Source: Halovenus sp037080055 (GTDB lineage: Archaea; Halobacteriota; Halobacteria; Halobacteriales; Haloarculaceae). From it: a stretch of DNA of 64,000 nt. Under the pieces are notes generated by a model. The model saw nothing but the letters and a program-made list of their open reading frames with translations. It ran no database searches and was not told where the DNA came from. Position numbers and translations under genes: made by a program. Location of the stretch: contig NZ_JBAOJI010000007.1 of assembly GCF_037080055.1 (NCBI RefSeq), positions 124,001-188,000 of the forward strand. Reading direction: 5' to 3'. Positions 44,937-53,642 of the stretch are shown here, piece by piece. Each line of letters begins with the position of its first letter. Positions within the stretch are counted from its first letter, which is position 1.

Positions 44937-46079
44937 ATGATGGACGACAGGGACGCGCTCCGGCGCTCGCTGATCGGTGCGGGAGTGGCTGGACTGTTTC
45001 TACTCATTGCGTACGTCACAGTCGTATTTTTGGCCGTTCTTGTCTTTACGATCTTCCTCTATTATGCGGTTCGACCGATCTTCCGGTTTCTCGATCGGTT
45101 CGACCTCGGCCGCCGAGTCCGCGCTGGACTCTCGATAATCCTCTTTGGGTTACCCTTTGCGGCCCTTCTCGGCTACACTATCGCCGTCATCGTCAGCCAA
45201 CTCAGGGAACTGCTGCTCGAACGGGGGATCATCGGACAGAGCTTCGACGGGCTAGCTGCAGAACTGAACGTCACCGAACTCGATCAAGTCTCTCTGGAAG
45301 AGATGGTCAGAGAGAGCGTGGCAAATCTCACGTCGGCCGCTGGACAGTTTCTCGATGTCGCGAGTCTGGCCGGCAGTATCTTCGTTCAGGCCTTGCTGAT
45401 CATCACGGGAACCTACTACCTCCTCGTCGACGGCCCCCGACTCGCCGAGTGGTTTTTCGAGACGTACGACGACACGGGTATCGTCCGAAGCTATGTACAA
45501 GCCGTTGATGCTGAACTCTCGGTGACTCTGTTCGGGAACATCGTGAACATCTTCATCACGGCGACCATCTCGCTGATCACCTTCTACTCCTACAACTTCT
45601 TTGCGCCGGCGGGGGCCGCGGTCCCGTTCCCGGCACTGCTGGCCGCGCTCGCGGGGATGGCGAGTCTCATCCCGGTCATCGGGATCAAAATCATCTACAT
45701 CCCGCTGTGTCTCGGTCTCTCGACCAGAGCCTGGCTGATGGGCCAACTCGAACTCCTCGGTCCGATTGCGGTCCTCGCCGTGGTCAGCGCGCTTTTCGTC
45801 GACTTCGTCCCCGATATCATCGTCCGGGCACAGGTGAGTGCGGACAAGACACACACCGGACTCCTGTTGGTCGCGTACATCGTCGGTCCAACGGTGTTCG
45901 GCTTTTATGGACTCTTTCTCGCCCCAATCGTGCTCGTCGCCACGACAAACGCGGTGACGATTCTGCTCCCCTACGCGCTATCCGGTGAGCGTCCCGACGT
46001 GCAACGGACTCTCGAGGAGTACCGCGACGGCTCGACCCCTGACGACGGTGACACGTGTGTGGACGAATCGACGGATTGA
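44937..46079 (+). CDS. AI-2E family transporter (permease)
   Basis: The 380-residue protein has about eight membrane helices. Two come at the start (LIGAGVAGLFLLIAYVTVVF and a closely following pair), then an amphipathic region with ELNVTELDQVSLEEM, then helices near FVQALLIITGTYYLL and a late set (LLVAYIVGPTVFGFYGLFLA) that carries the conserved VGPxVFGxxGLFL motif of the AI-2E/PerM family. The substrate is unknown and family members export diverse compounds. Two adjacent ATG codons (44937, 44940) are possible. A TATA-like TTTATA is near 44871. Confidence 0.85.
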   Translation: MMDDRDALRRSLIGAGVAGLFLLIAYVTVVFLAVLVFTIFLYYAVRPIFRFLDRFDLGRRVRAGLSIILFGLPFAALLGYTIAVIVSQLRELLLERGIIGQSFDGLAAELNVTELDQVSLEEMVRESVANLTSAAGQFLDVASLAGSIFVQALLIITGTYYLLVDGPRLAEWFFETYDDTGIVRSYVQAVDAELSVTLFGNIVNIFITATISLITFYSYNFFAPAGAAVPFPALLAALAGMASLIPVIGIKIIYIPLCLGLSTRAWLMGQLELLGPIAVLAVVSALFVDFVPDIIVRAQVSADKTHTGLLLVAYIVGPTVFGFYGLFLAPIVLVATTNAVTILLPYALSGERPDVQRTLEEYRDGSTPDDGDTCVDESTD

Positions 46080-46191
46080 ACGAGTAGTTTCGTTCGGCTG
46101 TCTGTACTACTAGACACCATCGGCGACCGGGGTCTGTATAGCTAGCATGTACCTCCAGGGGGTCGGGAGGCATTCGTTGGAGTATACACAG

Positions 46192-46560
46192 ATGGCACAG
46201 ACTGCATCCACGCCCAACGAGCGATATTCTCCAGCAGAACAGCCGCCGGCGCGAGAATCGACCGATCCCGAGGAGTTGCTCTCGCTGCTCGGTGACGAGT
46301 ACGCGAGAGCCGTACTCGAAGCAATCGCACAGACGCCCCGGTCGGGGCGGGAAATCGTCGACGAGACGGGCTTCTCGAAGGCGACTGTCTACCGCCGACT
46401 CGACCGCCTCGAAGAGGCGGGACTGGTCGCATCGCAGACGGTCTTCGACCCTGACGGCCACCACCGCGAACGGTTCCAAACCACGTTCGAGGGCGCGACC
46501 TGCCGCTTCGGTCCCGACGGAATCGAGACGACGATTCATCAGACTGAGGATGATCGGTAA
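46192..46560 (+). CDS. Winged-helix transcriptional regulator
   Basis: The 122-residue protein contains a helix-turn-helix region LLGDEYARAVLEAIAQTPRS, then GREIVDETGFSKATVYRRLD as recognition helix and EEAGLVASQ before the wing. It resembles ArsR-type haloarchaeal regulators without visible metal-binding cysteines. The ATG at 46192 is used because the N-terminal region before the helices is already long. It stands ahead of a kinase gene on the same strand, with 97 bases between. Confidence 0.78.
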   Translation: MAQTASTPNERYSPAEQPPARESTDPEELLSLLGDEYARAVLEAIAQTPRSGREIVDETGFSKATVYRRLDRLEEAGLVASQTVFDPDGHHRERFQTTFEGATCRFGPDGIETTIHQTEDDR

Positions 46561-46657
46561 ATATCTATATGCCTAGACGCTATGATTGGATATCAGTCTG
46601 AATGGATGGGATGAATATGAGCGACGGTTTCAGAGCGTGGGACTGGTTCACCCGACT

Positions 46658-47626
46658 ATGACAGTAGACGAATCGTCGACACTACCGATCGAGCGGTATC
46701 CTGACCCCGCCTGTAGCTACGGCTTCGAGGACGGCCGTGCGGTTCTTCGAGCACGCAACGGTGAATTTGCGGATCTCGCTGATCTTTCAGTCGGGGACTC
46801 ACTCGCGGACCTGTTCGGTGAGGAGCTACCCGTCGTCGGGGACCGGCCGTCTTTCGAGGACGGCGAGCGGGTCTGGGTTCGATATCCGGAGGCCGATGGG
46901 GAACACCGATATCTCGTCCGGATTATCCCGCCGGCCGACGACCAGCCGGGGCATCTCGTCTTCAACACGGTCTGTGACGAGGGCGACCAGCAGAACGTCG
47001 GCGTCGATCGGGTCGCGAGCGTCATCAGCCACGATCTCCGCAATCCACTCGATGTCGCCCGCGCCCGCCTGCGCGCTGGTCGTGAACTCGATTCCGAGGA
47101 ACATTTCGATCACGTCGAGCAAGCACACGACCGGATGGAACGAATCATTCAGGATGTGCTGACACTCGCTCGCGGTGAGGATGTCGTCAACCCCGAAGAA
47201 CAGGTCGATCTCGATGCGGTCCTCAAGACGGCTTGGCAGACCGTCGAGACGAACGACGCGACACTCGATGTCGCCGAGGAGTTGCCGACCGCGATTGCAG
47301 ACCGGGATCGGGTGACCCGACTGTTCGAGAACCTCTTCCGGAATGCGGTCGAACACGGCCCCCCAGGACCCGAAGGGGACCACGAGATCACGATCACTGT
47401 CGGCCGCCTCTCCGATGGACTGTACGTCGCCGACGATGGCGTCGGTATCCCGCCGGAGAACCGTGAGCGGGTCTTCGAGCCCGGATTCACCTCCGACGAC
47501 CACGGCACTGGGTTGGGGCTGGCTATCGTCGCCCGGATCGTCAACCTGCACGGCTGGTCGATCCGTGTCACCGACTCGGCGTCAGGCGGCGCACGCTTCG
47601 AGATTACGGGGCTCGACCCCGAGTGA
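46658..47626 (+). CDS. Sensor histidine kinase
   Basis: The 322-residue kinase has an N-terminal PAS-like region of about 110 residues without membrane segments. Then follow a HisKA domain with His125 in ISHDLRNP and an HATPase_c domain with NLFRNAVEH, DDGVGIPPENRE and GTGLGLAIV. The ATG at 46658 is favoured over a TTG at 46586. It ends three bases before the PAS-GAF-HTH-10 gene, so the pair is probably one transcript and may share a signal. Confidence 0.82.
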   Translation: MTVDESSTLPIERYPDPACSYGFEDGRAVLRARNGEFADLADLSVGDSLADLFGEELPVVGDRPSFEDGERVWVRYPEADGEHRYLVRIIPPADDQPGHLVFNTVCDEGDQQNVGVDRVASVISHDLRNPLDVARARLRAGRELDSEEHFDHVEQAHDRMERIIQDVLTLARGEDVVNPEEQVDLDAVLKTAWQTVETNDATLDVAEELPTAIADRDRVTRLFENLFRNAVEHGPPGPEGDHEITITVGRLSDGLYVADDGVGIPPENRERVFEPGFTSDDHGTGLGLAIVARIVNLHGWSIRVTDSASGGARFEITGLDPE

Positions 47627-47629
47627 GTT

Positions 47630-49162
47630 ATGAAGGACCGATACGACGCAGCACCGATCGGGATTCTCGAAACGACCACTGACGGCGTCGTAACCGGCGC
47701 GAATCGGAGCGCGAAACGCTTGCTCGATCAGGAGCAACCGCGTGAGTGCCATCTCGACGATGTCTTCCCCCAATCCGTCGAGAACACTGTCCCCGCGGTT
47801 TTCGAGCGTTCGGAGCCGGAATCACGCGAGGTCGAGGAGTACTATCCGGAACTCGACCGCTGGTTCGATATCACGGTCGTCCCCGCGGAAGACGAAGTCA
47901 CGATCTATCTCCAGGACGTGACCGACCGTTACCACGACCGCCAGCGAATCGAGCAGCTTCGGGGAGATATCGACCGTCTGACGGTTACAAACGGGCTGAT
48001 CTCGGATATACTCGGTACGCTTGTCGATGCCTCTTCTCGGGAGGAAATCGCCGCGACGATCTGTGAGCGCCTGGGCGAGACGGATCTTTACGAGTTCGCG
48101 TGGGTCGGTGAACGCGAACTCGGCGGCGAGGAGATTCAGGTGCAGGCATCCTCTGGAACGCCCGGCCGGACGCTAGAAGCGATCGAAGAGATACTCGATA
48201 CCGGAACGCCGCTGCCCGAACAGCAGGCGATCGAGACGGCGACGCCGGAGATTGTCCAGCCCCTCGGCGAGGACGAGTCGGTTCCGGAACCGATCCGTCG
48301 GGCGGCCTTCGCCGACGGGCTCCAGTCGCTGCTCGCGATTCCGCTCACCTACGGCTCGAACGTCTACGGTGTCGTCGGGATCTACGCCGCGAATCAGGAG
48401 GCCTTCTCACAGCGAGAGCGGGCCAGTTTCGAGACTGTCGGCGAAATGGCGGGCTTTGCGATCAACGCCAGCCGCCAGCGTAACCTCATCCAGTCGGATA
48501 CGGTCGTCGAACTCACGATCGAATTCATCGACAGCGACGCTCCCCTGGTTTCGGTGGCGACGGCGACGGGCAGCCGGCTCGTCCTCGACGGACTCGTCGG
48601 GCAGGGCGGTGATCTCTACTGCTATCTGATCGTCGAAGACAGCGAGCCCGAACCCGTCGCAGATCAACTCGCCGATGCCCCCGAAGCCAGAGAGAGTCGG
48701 GTCATCAGCGCCACCGAGACCGGCGGCTCGCTGGAGGTCGATCTCACACCCGAAACGCCGCTCGGCACACTCGCTGCACAAGGAGTGACCGTCTCACACG
48801 CGGAGTACGAAGACGGTCGCGGGAGATGCACTGTCGAACTCTCCCCCGAAACAGACGTTCGTCGCGTCGCCGACGCCGTTACCCACGAGTACGACGGGCA
48901 GGTGGTCGCCAAACGCCGCCGCGAGCGTGAACTGACGACTCCACAGGAGTTCCGTGACGATCTGAGCGACCGACTGACCGACAAACAGGAGACGGCGCTC
49001 CGGACAGCCTTCTTCGCGGATTATTTCGAGTCACCGCGCGGTTCAACCGCCGAAGAGGTCGCAGACACGCTCGATATTACCGGACCCACGCTTCTCCATC
49101 ACCTCCGTGCCGGCCAAAAGAAACTCCTCGCCGAGTTTTTCGAGACGACAGACCGGGAGTAA
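47630..49162 (+). CDS. PAS-GAF-HTH-10 transcriptional regulator (BAT family)
   Basis: The 510-residue protein begins with a PAS domain (about 5-105), continues with a GAF domain (about 125-280; FADGLQSLLAIPLTYGSNVY), then a bacterioopsin-activator domain (about 290-430) and a C-terminal HTH-10 domain (LTDKQETALRTAFFADYFES, then STAEEVADTLDITGPTLLHH). Such regulators link light, oxygen or metabolites to transcription. It follows the histidine kinase by three bases and lies convergent to a HalX response regulator. Confidence 0.87.
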   Translation: MKDRYDAAPIGILETTTDGVVTGANRSAKRLLDQEQPRECHLDDVFPQSVENTVPAVFERSEPESREVEEYYPELDRWFDITVVPAEDEVTIYLQDVTDRYHDRQRIEQLRGDIDRLTVTNGLISDILGTLVDASSREEIAATICERLGETDLYEFAWVGERELGGEEIQVQASSGTPGRTLEAIEEILDTGTPLPEQQAIETATPEIVQPLGEDESVPEPIRRAAFADGLQSLLAIPLTYGSNVYGVVGIYAANQEAFSQRERASFETVGEMAGFAINASRQRNLIQSDTVVELTIEFIDSDAPLVSVATATGSRLVLDGLVGQGGDLYCYLIVEDSEPEPVADQLADAPEARESRVISATETGGSLEVDLTPETPLGTLAAQGVTVSHAEYEDGRGRCTVELSPETDVRRVADAVTHEYDGQVVAKRRRERELTTPQEFRDDLSDRLTDKQETALRTAFFADYFESPRGSTAEEVADTLDITGPTLLHHLRAGQKKLLAEFFETTDRE

Positions 49163-49180
49163 GCACCTTTATTGCGTCTC

Positions 49181-49762
49181 TTACCGCCCTTCTCTTTCGA
49201 TACCCTCGAAGGTATCGAATAGCTGTTCGGCGTCGTCGAGTAGCCTGGTCGCTCGGTCGCGGAGTTGCTCGGTCCGTTCGACGACGGTCTGGTAGTCGTC
49301 GTGTTCGGTCCGTTTCTCCTCGGGCAGTTCCGTTTCGATGACGCTGCGTTTCGACGCGGCGCTGAAGTACTCGCCGAGGGTCTCGTAGCCAAGAATCTCA
49401 CATTGCTGGGCGACGGCGTCGCGGATGTCCTCGCGGTCGACCGGTTTACAGAGATAGTCGTCGAAGGGCATGTCGAGCACGTCGAAGCCGGGGTCGATTG
49501 CCGTTACCATGATGACGCGGCCAGAGAACCCGGCTTCCGTGAGGCGGTCGAGCACCTCGTCGCCCGACATTCCCGGCATGTGGCGGTCGAGCAGGAGAAT
49601 ATCGATCTCGCCCGTCTCGATGTGGTCGAGCGCAGTCTGTCCGTCGTAGACAGTCTCGATGTCACAGAGGCCACGGAGTCGGAGGGCGTAGGCATCGGCG
49701 ACCTCTTTCTCGTCGTCGACCAGCAGCGCAACCGGGAGGTCCTCTTCCGCTGTTTCGCTCAT
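49181..49762 (-). CDS. HalX-domain response regulator
   Basis: The 193-residue protein starts with a receiver domain: Asp16 and Asp17 in LVDDEKEV, phospho-accepting Asp59 in LLLDRHMPGMSG and Lys in LCKPVD. After about residue 120 a HalX domain follows, a helical region with VERTEQLRDRATRLLDDAEQ. The receiver is intact, so this protein can be phosphorylated; the kinase 1.6 kb away is a candidate. It shares its upstream region with the nucleotidyltransferase gene. Confidence 0.88.
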   Translation of the reverse strand: MSETAEEDLPVALLVDDEKEVADAYALRLRGLCDIETVYDGQTALDHIETGEIDILLLDRHMPGMSGDEVLDRLTEAGFSGRVIMVTAIDPGFDVLDMPFDDYLCKPVDREDIRDAVAQQCEILGYETLGEYFSAASKRSVIETELPEEKRTEHDDYQTVVERTEQLRDRATRLLDDAEQLFDTFEGIEREGR

Positions 49763-49879
49763 GAAACGTTCTCGGATATGGATTCGATAGCCATTGATAT
49801 AATCCCTGCCATTATCGGCTCAGGGTTTTCGATCCGACCATCCACAAAGTGTTTTAGTTGGCACCCAGTCACATCTGGT

Positions 49880-50659
49880 ATGAAAGCTGTCGTGCTCGCG
49901 GCCGGAAAGGGGACCCGACTTCGGCCATTGACCGATGAAAAACCCAAAGGGATGGTCGAGGTGGCCGACAAGCCGCTGCTTACCCACTGTTTCGAGCAGT
50001 TGATCGATCTCGGTGTCGACGAACTGCTCGTCGTCGTTGGCTACAAAAAGGAGATCATCATCGAACACTACGGCGACGAGTTCGAGGGGACGCCGATCAC
50101 CTACGCTCACCAGCGCGATCAGAACGGCCTCGCGCACGCGCTGCTCACCGTCGAGGAGTACATCGACGAAGACTTCGTGCTGATGCTCGGGGACAACATC
50201 TTCCGGGCAAACCTCGAAGATGTGGTCAACCGCCAGCAAGAACAGCGGGCCGACGCCGCCTTCCTCGTCGAAGAGGTGCCCTACGAGGAGGCCAGCAGGT
50301 ACGGCGTCTGTGATACCAACAAGTACGGCGAAATCGTCAACGTGATCGAAAAGCCCGAGGATCCACCGTCGAATCTCGTCATGACCGGCTTCTACACCTT
50401 CAGTCCGGAGATTTTCCACGCCTGTCATCTGGTTCAGCCGTCCGCCCGCGGCGAGTACGAGATCAGCGAGGCGATCGATCTGCTCATCCAGTCCGGCCGG
50501 ACCATCGACGCAATCCGGATGGACGGCTGGCGTATCGATGTCGGGTATCCCGAAGACCGTGACGAGGCCGAGCGCCGACTGACCGAGGGGGCCGACGACG
50601 GGGCCGAAAACGCCACAGACGAGACGGCTGACACCGACGAAGACCCGACGGAGAGTTGA
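49880..50659 (+). CDS. Sugar-1-phosphate nucleotidyltransferase (AglF/RmlA-like)
   Basis: The 259-residue protein has the pyrophosphorylase start MKAVVLAAGKGTRLRPLT and EKPKGMVEVADKPLL, then GDNIF and EKPEDPPSNL(V). It makes an NDP-sugar (UDP- or dTDP-glucose type) for protein glycosylation or polysaccharides; the closest haloarchaeal example I recall is AglF. The last 30 residues are acidic. The gene abuts the next (stop 50659, start 50660). Confidence 0.85.
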   Translation: MKAVVLAAGKGTRLRPLTDEKPKGMVEVADKPLLTHCFEQLIDLGVDELLVVVGYKKEIIIEHYGDEFEGTPITYAHQRDQNGLAHALLTVEEYIDEDFVLMLGDNIFRANLEDVVNRQQEQRADAAFLVEEVPYEEASRYGVCDTNKYGEIVNVIEKPEDPPSNLVMTGFYTFSPEIFHACHLVQPSARGEYEISEAIDLLIQSGRTIDAIRMDGWRIDVGYPEDRDEAERRLTEGADDGAENATDETADTDEDPTES

Positions 50660-52180
50660 ATGAGCGAGACGACCGAGTTAGTCGAACGCTCGCTCTCGGC
50701 GGAGACGGCCGAGCAGTTCATGACTCGGGTCAACCAGCAGGCCGACCGACTCCGTGAGGCGATCCGTGCTGGCACGCTCGACAATCCCGACTTCGCTGTC
50801 GGACTGGAGATGGAGGTCTACTGCGTCGACGCCGATGGTCGACTCGCCGACGTGCCCGACGACACTTACGCCGCCGGTGCGACCAAGGAACTGGGCGTTC
50901 ACAACGCCGAGATCAACACTGACCCCGACACCTTCGACGACGCGGGACTCGGCGCACAGGCCGACCGGATCAGCGCACAGTTCGGTGCTGCCGACGATGC
51001 CGCGGCGACCGAAGACTATCGGCTCGTCAGCGATGCGATGTGGACTGTCCCGCCCGAAACAGGGAGCGAAGCCTATCTCGGGACGACCGAGGATCGAGAG
51101 GGAGTTGTCTTCGCGACCAACATGCGGGCTGATCCACGGTACACTGCGCTGGACAACGAGACGCTCCGGCTCTGTGACGGCGCAATCGAGTTCGATGTCC
51201 CGGGAGTCGACCGGACCTTCCCGTCGATTCTGTTCGAGTCACTGGCCACGTCGATCCAGCCACATCTCCAGATCCCCCGCGCCGAGGAGTTTCCGGCGTA
51301 CTACAACGCGGCGATCCGAACTCTCGGTCCCGTGCTCGCGCTGTCGACGAACTCGCCGTTTCTCCCGCCGGATCTGTACACCGACGTTTCGGATCCGGAG
51401 GGACTCGTCGACGAGACCCACCACGAACTCCGCATCGCGGCCTTCGAGCAGTCGATGAACGCGACGCCGTCGCCGAAAGTCCGCGTTCCCGCAGATATCG
51501 ACAGCGCCGAGGAGACGGTCGACCGCGTCGTCGAAGACGACCTCTTCGCCCCGTTTCTCCGTGAGTGGATGGCCGACGAACCTCGGGAGTCGTTCGCCGA
51601 CGAGAACTGGGAGTTCGACTACAAGCGGTCGACCTATTGGCGGTGGCTCCGCTGTGTCGTCGGCGGCGATCCGGTCGGCGACGGCGACGAGCGCTCACTG
51701 CGGATCGAGTACCGCCCGATTCCGACGCAGCCCACCACGAACGATGTCGTCTCGATGCAGTGGCTCACGGTCGGACTGATCCGCGGCCTCGTCGAGACGG
51801 ACCACCCCCTCGCGGACCTGCCGTGGGAGCTCGCCCGCGAGAGTTTCTACAACGCCGTCCGGGATGGACTGGCGGGCGAACTGCACTGGCTCACAGCGGC
51901 CGGTGAGCAGACCACCGATCAAGCGTTGATCTTCGACGAGGTGTTCGAGATTGCGCGTGCGGGACTCGACGCGGCCGGCGTCAGCGACCAGCGAATCGAG
52001 TCGCGTCTCCGACCGCTCGAACAGCGCTTCGAGACCCGAACGACGCCGAGCGTCTGGAAACGCGAACGAGTTCGTGACAGACTGCAGGCCGGCGACGACC
52101 TCTCGACGGCGATCACGACGATGCAGCGGGAGTACATCCAGCGGAGCCGCGACACTGACTCCTTCGCCGAGTGGATCTGA
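50660..52180 (+). CDS. Glutamate-cysteine ligase-like protein
   Basis: The 506-residue protein resembles the GCS2/YbdK ATP-grasp-like ligases: FAVGLEMEVYCVDADGRLAD early, ELGVHNAEINTDPDTF, then STNSPFLPPDL and RSLRIEYRPIPTQPT near the active site. Haloarchaea make gamma-glutamylcysteine as their main thiol, and this protein could contribute, but it is longer than the usual haloarchaeal GshA and may use another amino acid. It begins directly after the nucleotidyltransferase stop codon, suggesting co-translation. Confidence 0.75.
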   Translation: MSETTELVERSLSAETAEQFMTRVNQQADRLREAIRAGTLDNPDFAVGLEMEVYCVDADGRLADVPDDTYAAGATKELGVHNAEINTDPDTFDDAGLGAQADRISAQFGAADDAAATEDYRLVSDAMWTVPPETGSEAYLGTTEDREGVVFATNMRADPRYTALDNETLRLCDGAIEFDVPGVDRTFPSILFESLATSIQPHLQIPRAEEFPAYYNAAIRTLGPVLALSTNSPFLPPDLYTDVSDPEGLVDETHHELRIAAFEQSMNATPSPKVRVPADIDSAEETVDRVVEDDLFAPFLREWMADEPRESFADENWEFDYKRSTYWRWLRCVVGGDPVGDGDERSLRIEYRPIPTQPTTNDVVSMQWLTVGLIRGLVETDHPLADLPWELARESFYNAVRDGLAGELHWLTAAGEQTTDQALIFDEVFEIARAGLDAAGVSDQRIESRLRPLEQRFETRTTPSVWKRERVRDRLQAGDDLSTAITTMQREYIQRSRDTDSFAEWI

Positions 52181-52193
52181 GTCGTCTTTTTGT

Positions 52194-53462
52194 TCAGAGT
52201 TCGTGACCGCAGGCGCACTGGCCCAGACAGTAGGTCGTCTCGTACTCGCCAGCGATTTGCTCGATACTCGCCGCTGTCTCGCCGTTACTCTCGCGACGTA
52301 CCGGCGCGGCCGTCGCTCCGTACGGCTCCGCCCCGACATCGAGTCGGTCGACAATCTCCCGACGCTCGCTGTCGATCACCGCGACTTCGTCGTCCGTCTG
52401 GACGGGGACGTACAGTTTTGACCGAGCGACGTTCCACGACCCGACGAACGCGCGGCCGCCGAGATCCAGTCGATCGTCGACCTCGCCGGTCGCCAGATCG
52501 ATCACGGTCACGTCTGCCGTCTCGCGGGTGAAGACGTAGCCGTACTCCGAGTTCGGACCGATTTCGCTCGTGAGTGGTCCCCGGCCCAACCCGTCTGCGG
52601 GAGCAATCCGAGCCATCTCGACGGGATCAGCCGGATCGCTCACGTCCCAGAGACTCTCGCTGCCGCCGTCGCCGCCGTTGTTCTCGACTAACAGCGTCGA
52701 GCCGTCCCACGAGACCGTCCCCATCCACGGCTCGACCGCGGAACCGTCGCCGCTCTCGACAGCGACCTGCCGGACGACCTCGAAGGCCTCGATGTCGATC
52801 ACGGTGAGCGTGTCGCCGAACAGATCGGGGACGTACGCGTACTCGCCGTCGGGGTGGATCGTCACGTCGCAGGGGCCGGGACCGTCGTTATCGCCGCGAC
52901 CACCCTCGGAGGAGCGGTCGAGTTCTGCGGTAATCTCACCGAAGGATTCCGAGTCGCGGTCGGCGTCGAGTCGAAGCTGTCGGTGGGCGGGTTCGCGCGC
53001 GCTGACGACGATATACTCCCCGTCGGGGGTCTGCTCCTGCCAGTTCGCTCCCGAGCCGGTTTCGACGTGACCCTGTTGCTCGAAGGAGCCGACGTCGACA
53101 GCCCGCACGCCGTCGTCGACGTTGAGCCAGAGGGAATCCGACGGCTCTTCGATCAGCTGTGGGGTGAACTGATTCGAGGGGAAGGAGGAAGTCAGCCCGA
53201 TGGATCGTGTCCCGACGACCGAGTCTGTCTCGCTGTCGATCACGCTCACCGTTCCGTCGCCGGTGTTGAAGACGTAGACTGTCGATCTGTCGACGACGGC
53301 TTGCTCGGGATCTGTTTCGTCACTGTTGGTCCCACCGTCACCGAGACAGCCCGCTGTCGCTGCTGTTCCCGCCGCGGCCGACCCGGCGAGGATCGTCCGT
53401 CGGGAAATCGCCGGCCGGGGTACATCGCTGTCCGAGGCGTTCGGATAAATGGGGTCGTCCAT
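52194..53462 (-). CDS. Tat lipoprotein with beta-propeller and C-terminal Cys motif
   Basis: The 422-residue protein has a twin-arginine signal with lipobox (SRRTILAGSAAAGTAATAGC, Cys39), so it is exported folded and lipid-anchored outside. The body holds YVTN-type propeller repeats (VYVFNTGDGTVSVIDSETDS, YVPDLFGDTLTVIDIE, DVTVIDLATGEVDDRL, DEVAVIDSERREIVDRL). The very C-terminus is TTYCLGQCACGHEL, three cysteines plus a histidine, which could bind a metal or cofactor. Function unknown. It is divergent from the aldehyde dehydrogenase gene. Confidence 0.78.
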   Translation of the reverse strand: MDDPIYPNASDSDVPRPAISRRTILAGSAAAGTAATAGCLGDGGTNSDETDPEQAVVDRSTVYVFNTGDGTVSVIDSETDSVVGTRSIGLTSSFPSNQFTPQLIEEPSDSLWLNVDDGVRAVDVGSFEQQGHVETGSGANWQEQTPDGEYIVVSAREPAHRQLRLDADRDSESFGEITAELDRSSEGGRGDNDGPGPCDVTIHPDGEYAYVPDLFGDTLTVIDIEAFEVVRQVAVESGDGSAVEPWMGTVSWDGSTLLVENNGGDGGSESLWDVSDPADPVEMARIAPADGLGRGPLTSEIGPNSEYGYVFTRETADVTVIDLATGEVDDRLDLGGRAFVGSWNVARSKLYVPVQTDDEVAVIDSERREIVDRLDVGAEPYGATAAPVRRESNGETAASIEQIAGEYETTYCLGQCACGHEL

Positions 53463-53642
53463 TCGTGTGTGGGTTCGGTGGCGTCCTACTAAGATGTGGG
53501 CTGCTCTGTACCGGCTCCGCATAACCGATGTGTGAACGCGAGAGCCGATCCGATTACACCTGTGCCCTCGATTGGTTCTCTCTTTAACGCCTTTCGATGG
53601 AAGGTGGAAGGCCTTTGCGTGTGCAGACCCGATATAGAGGAG

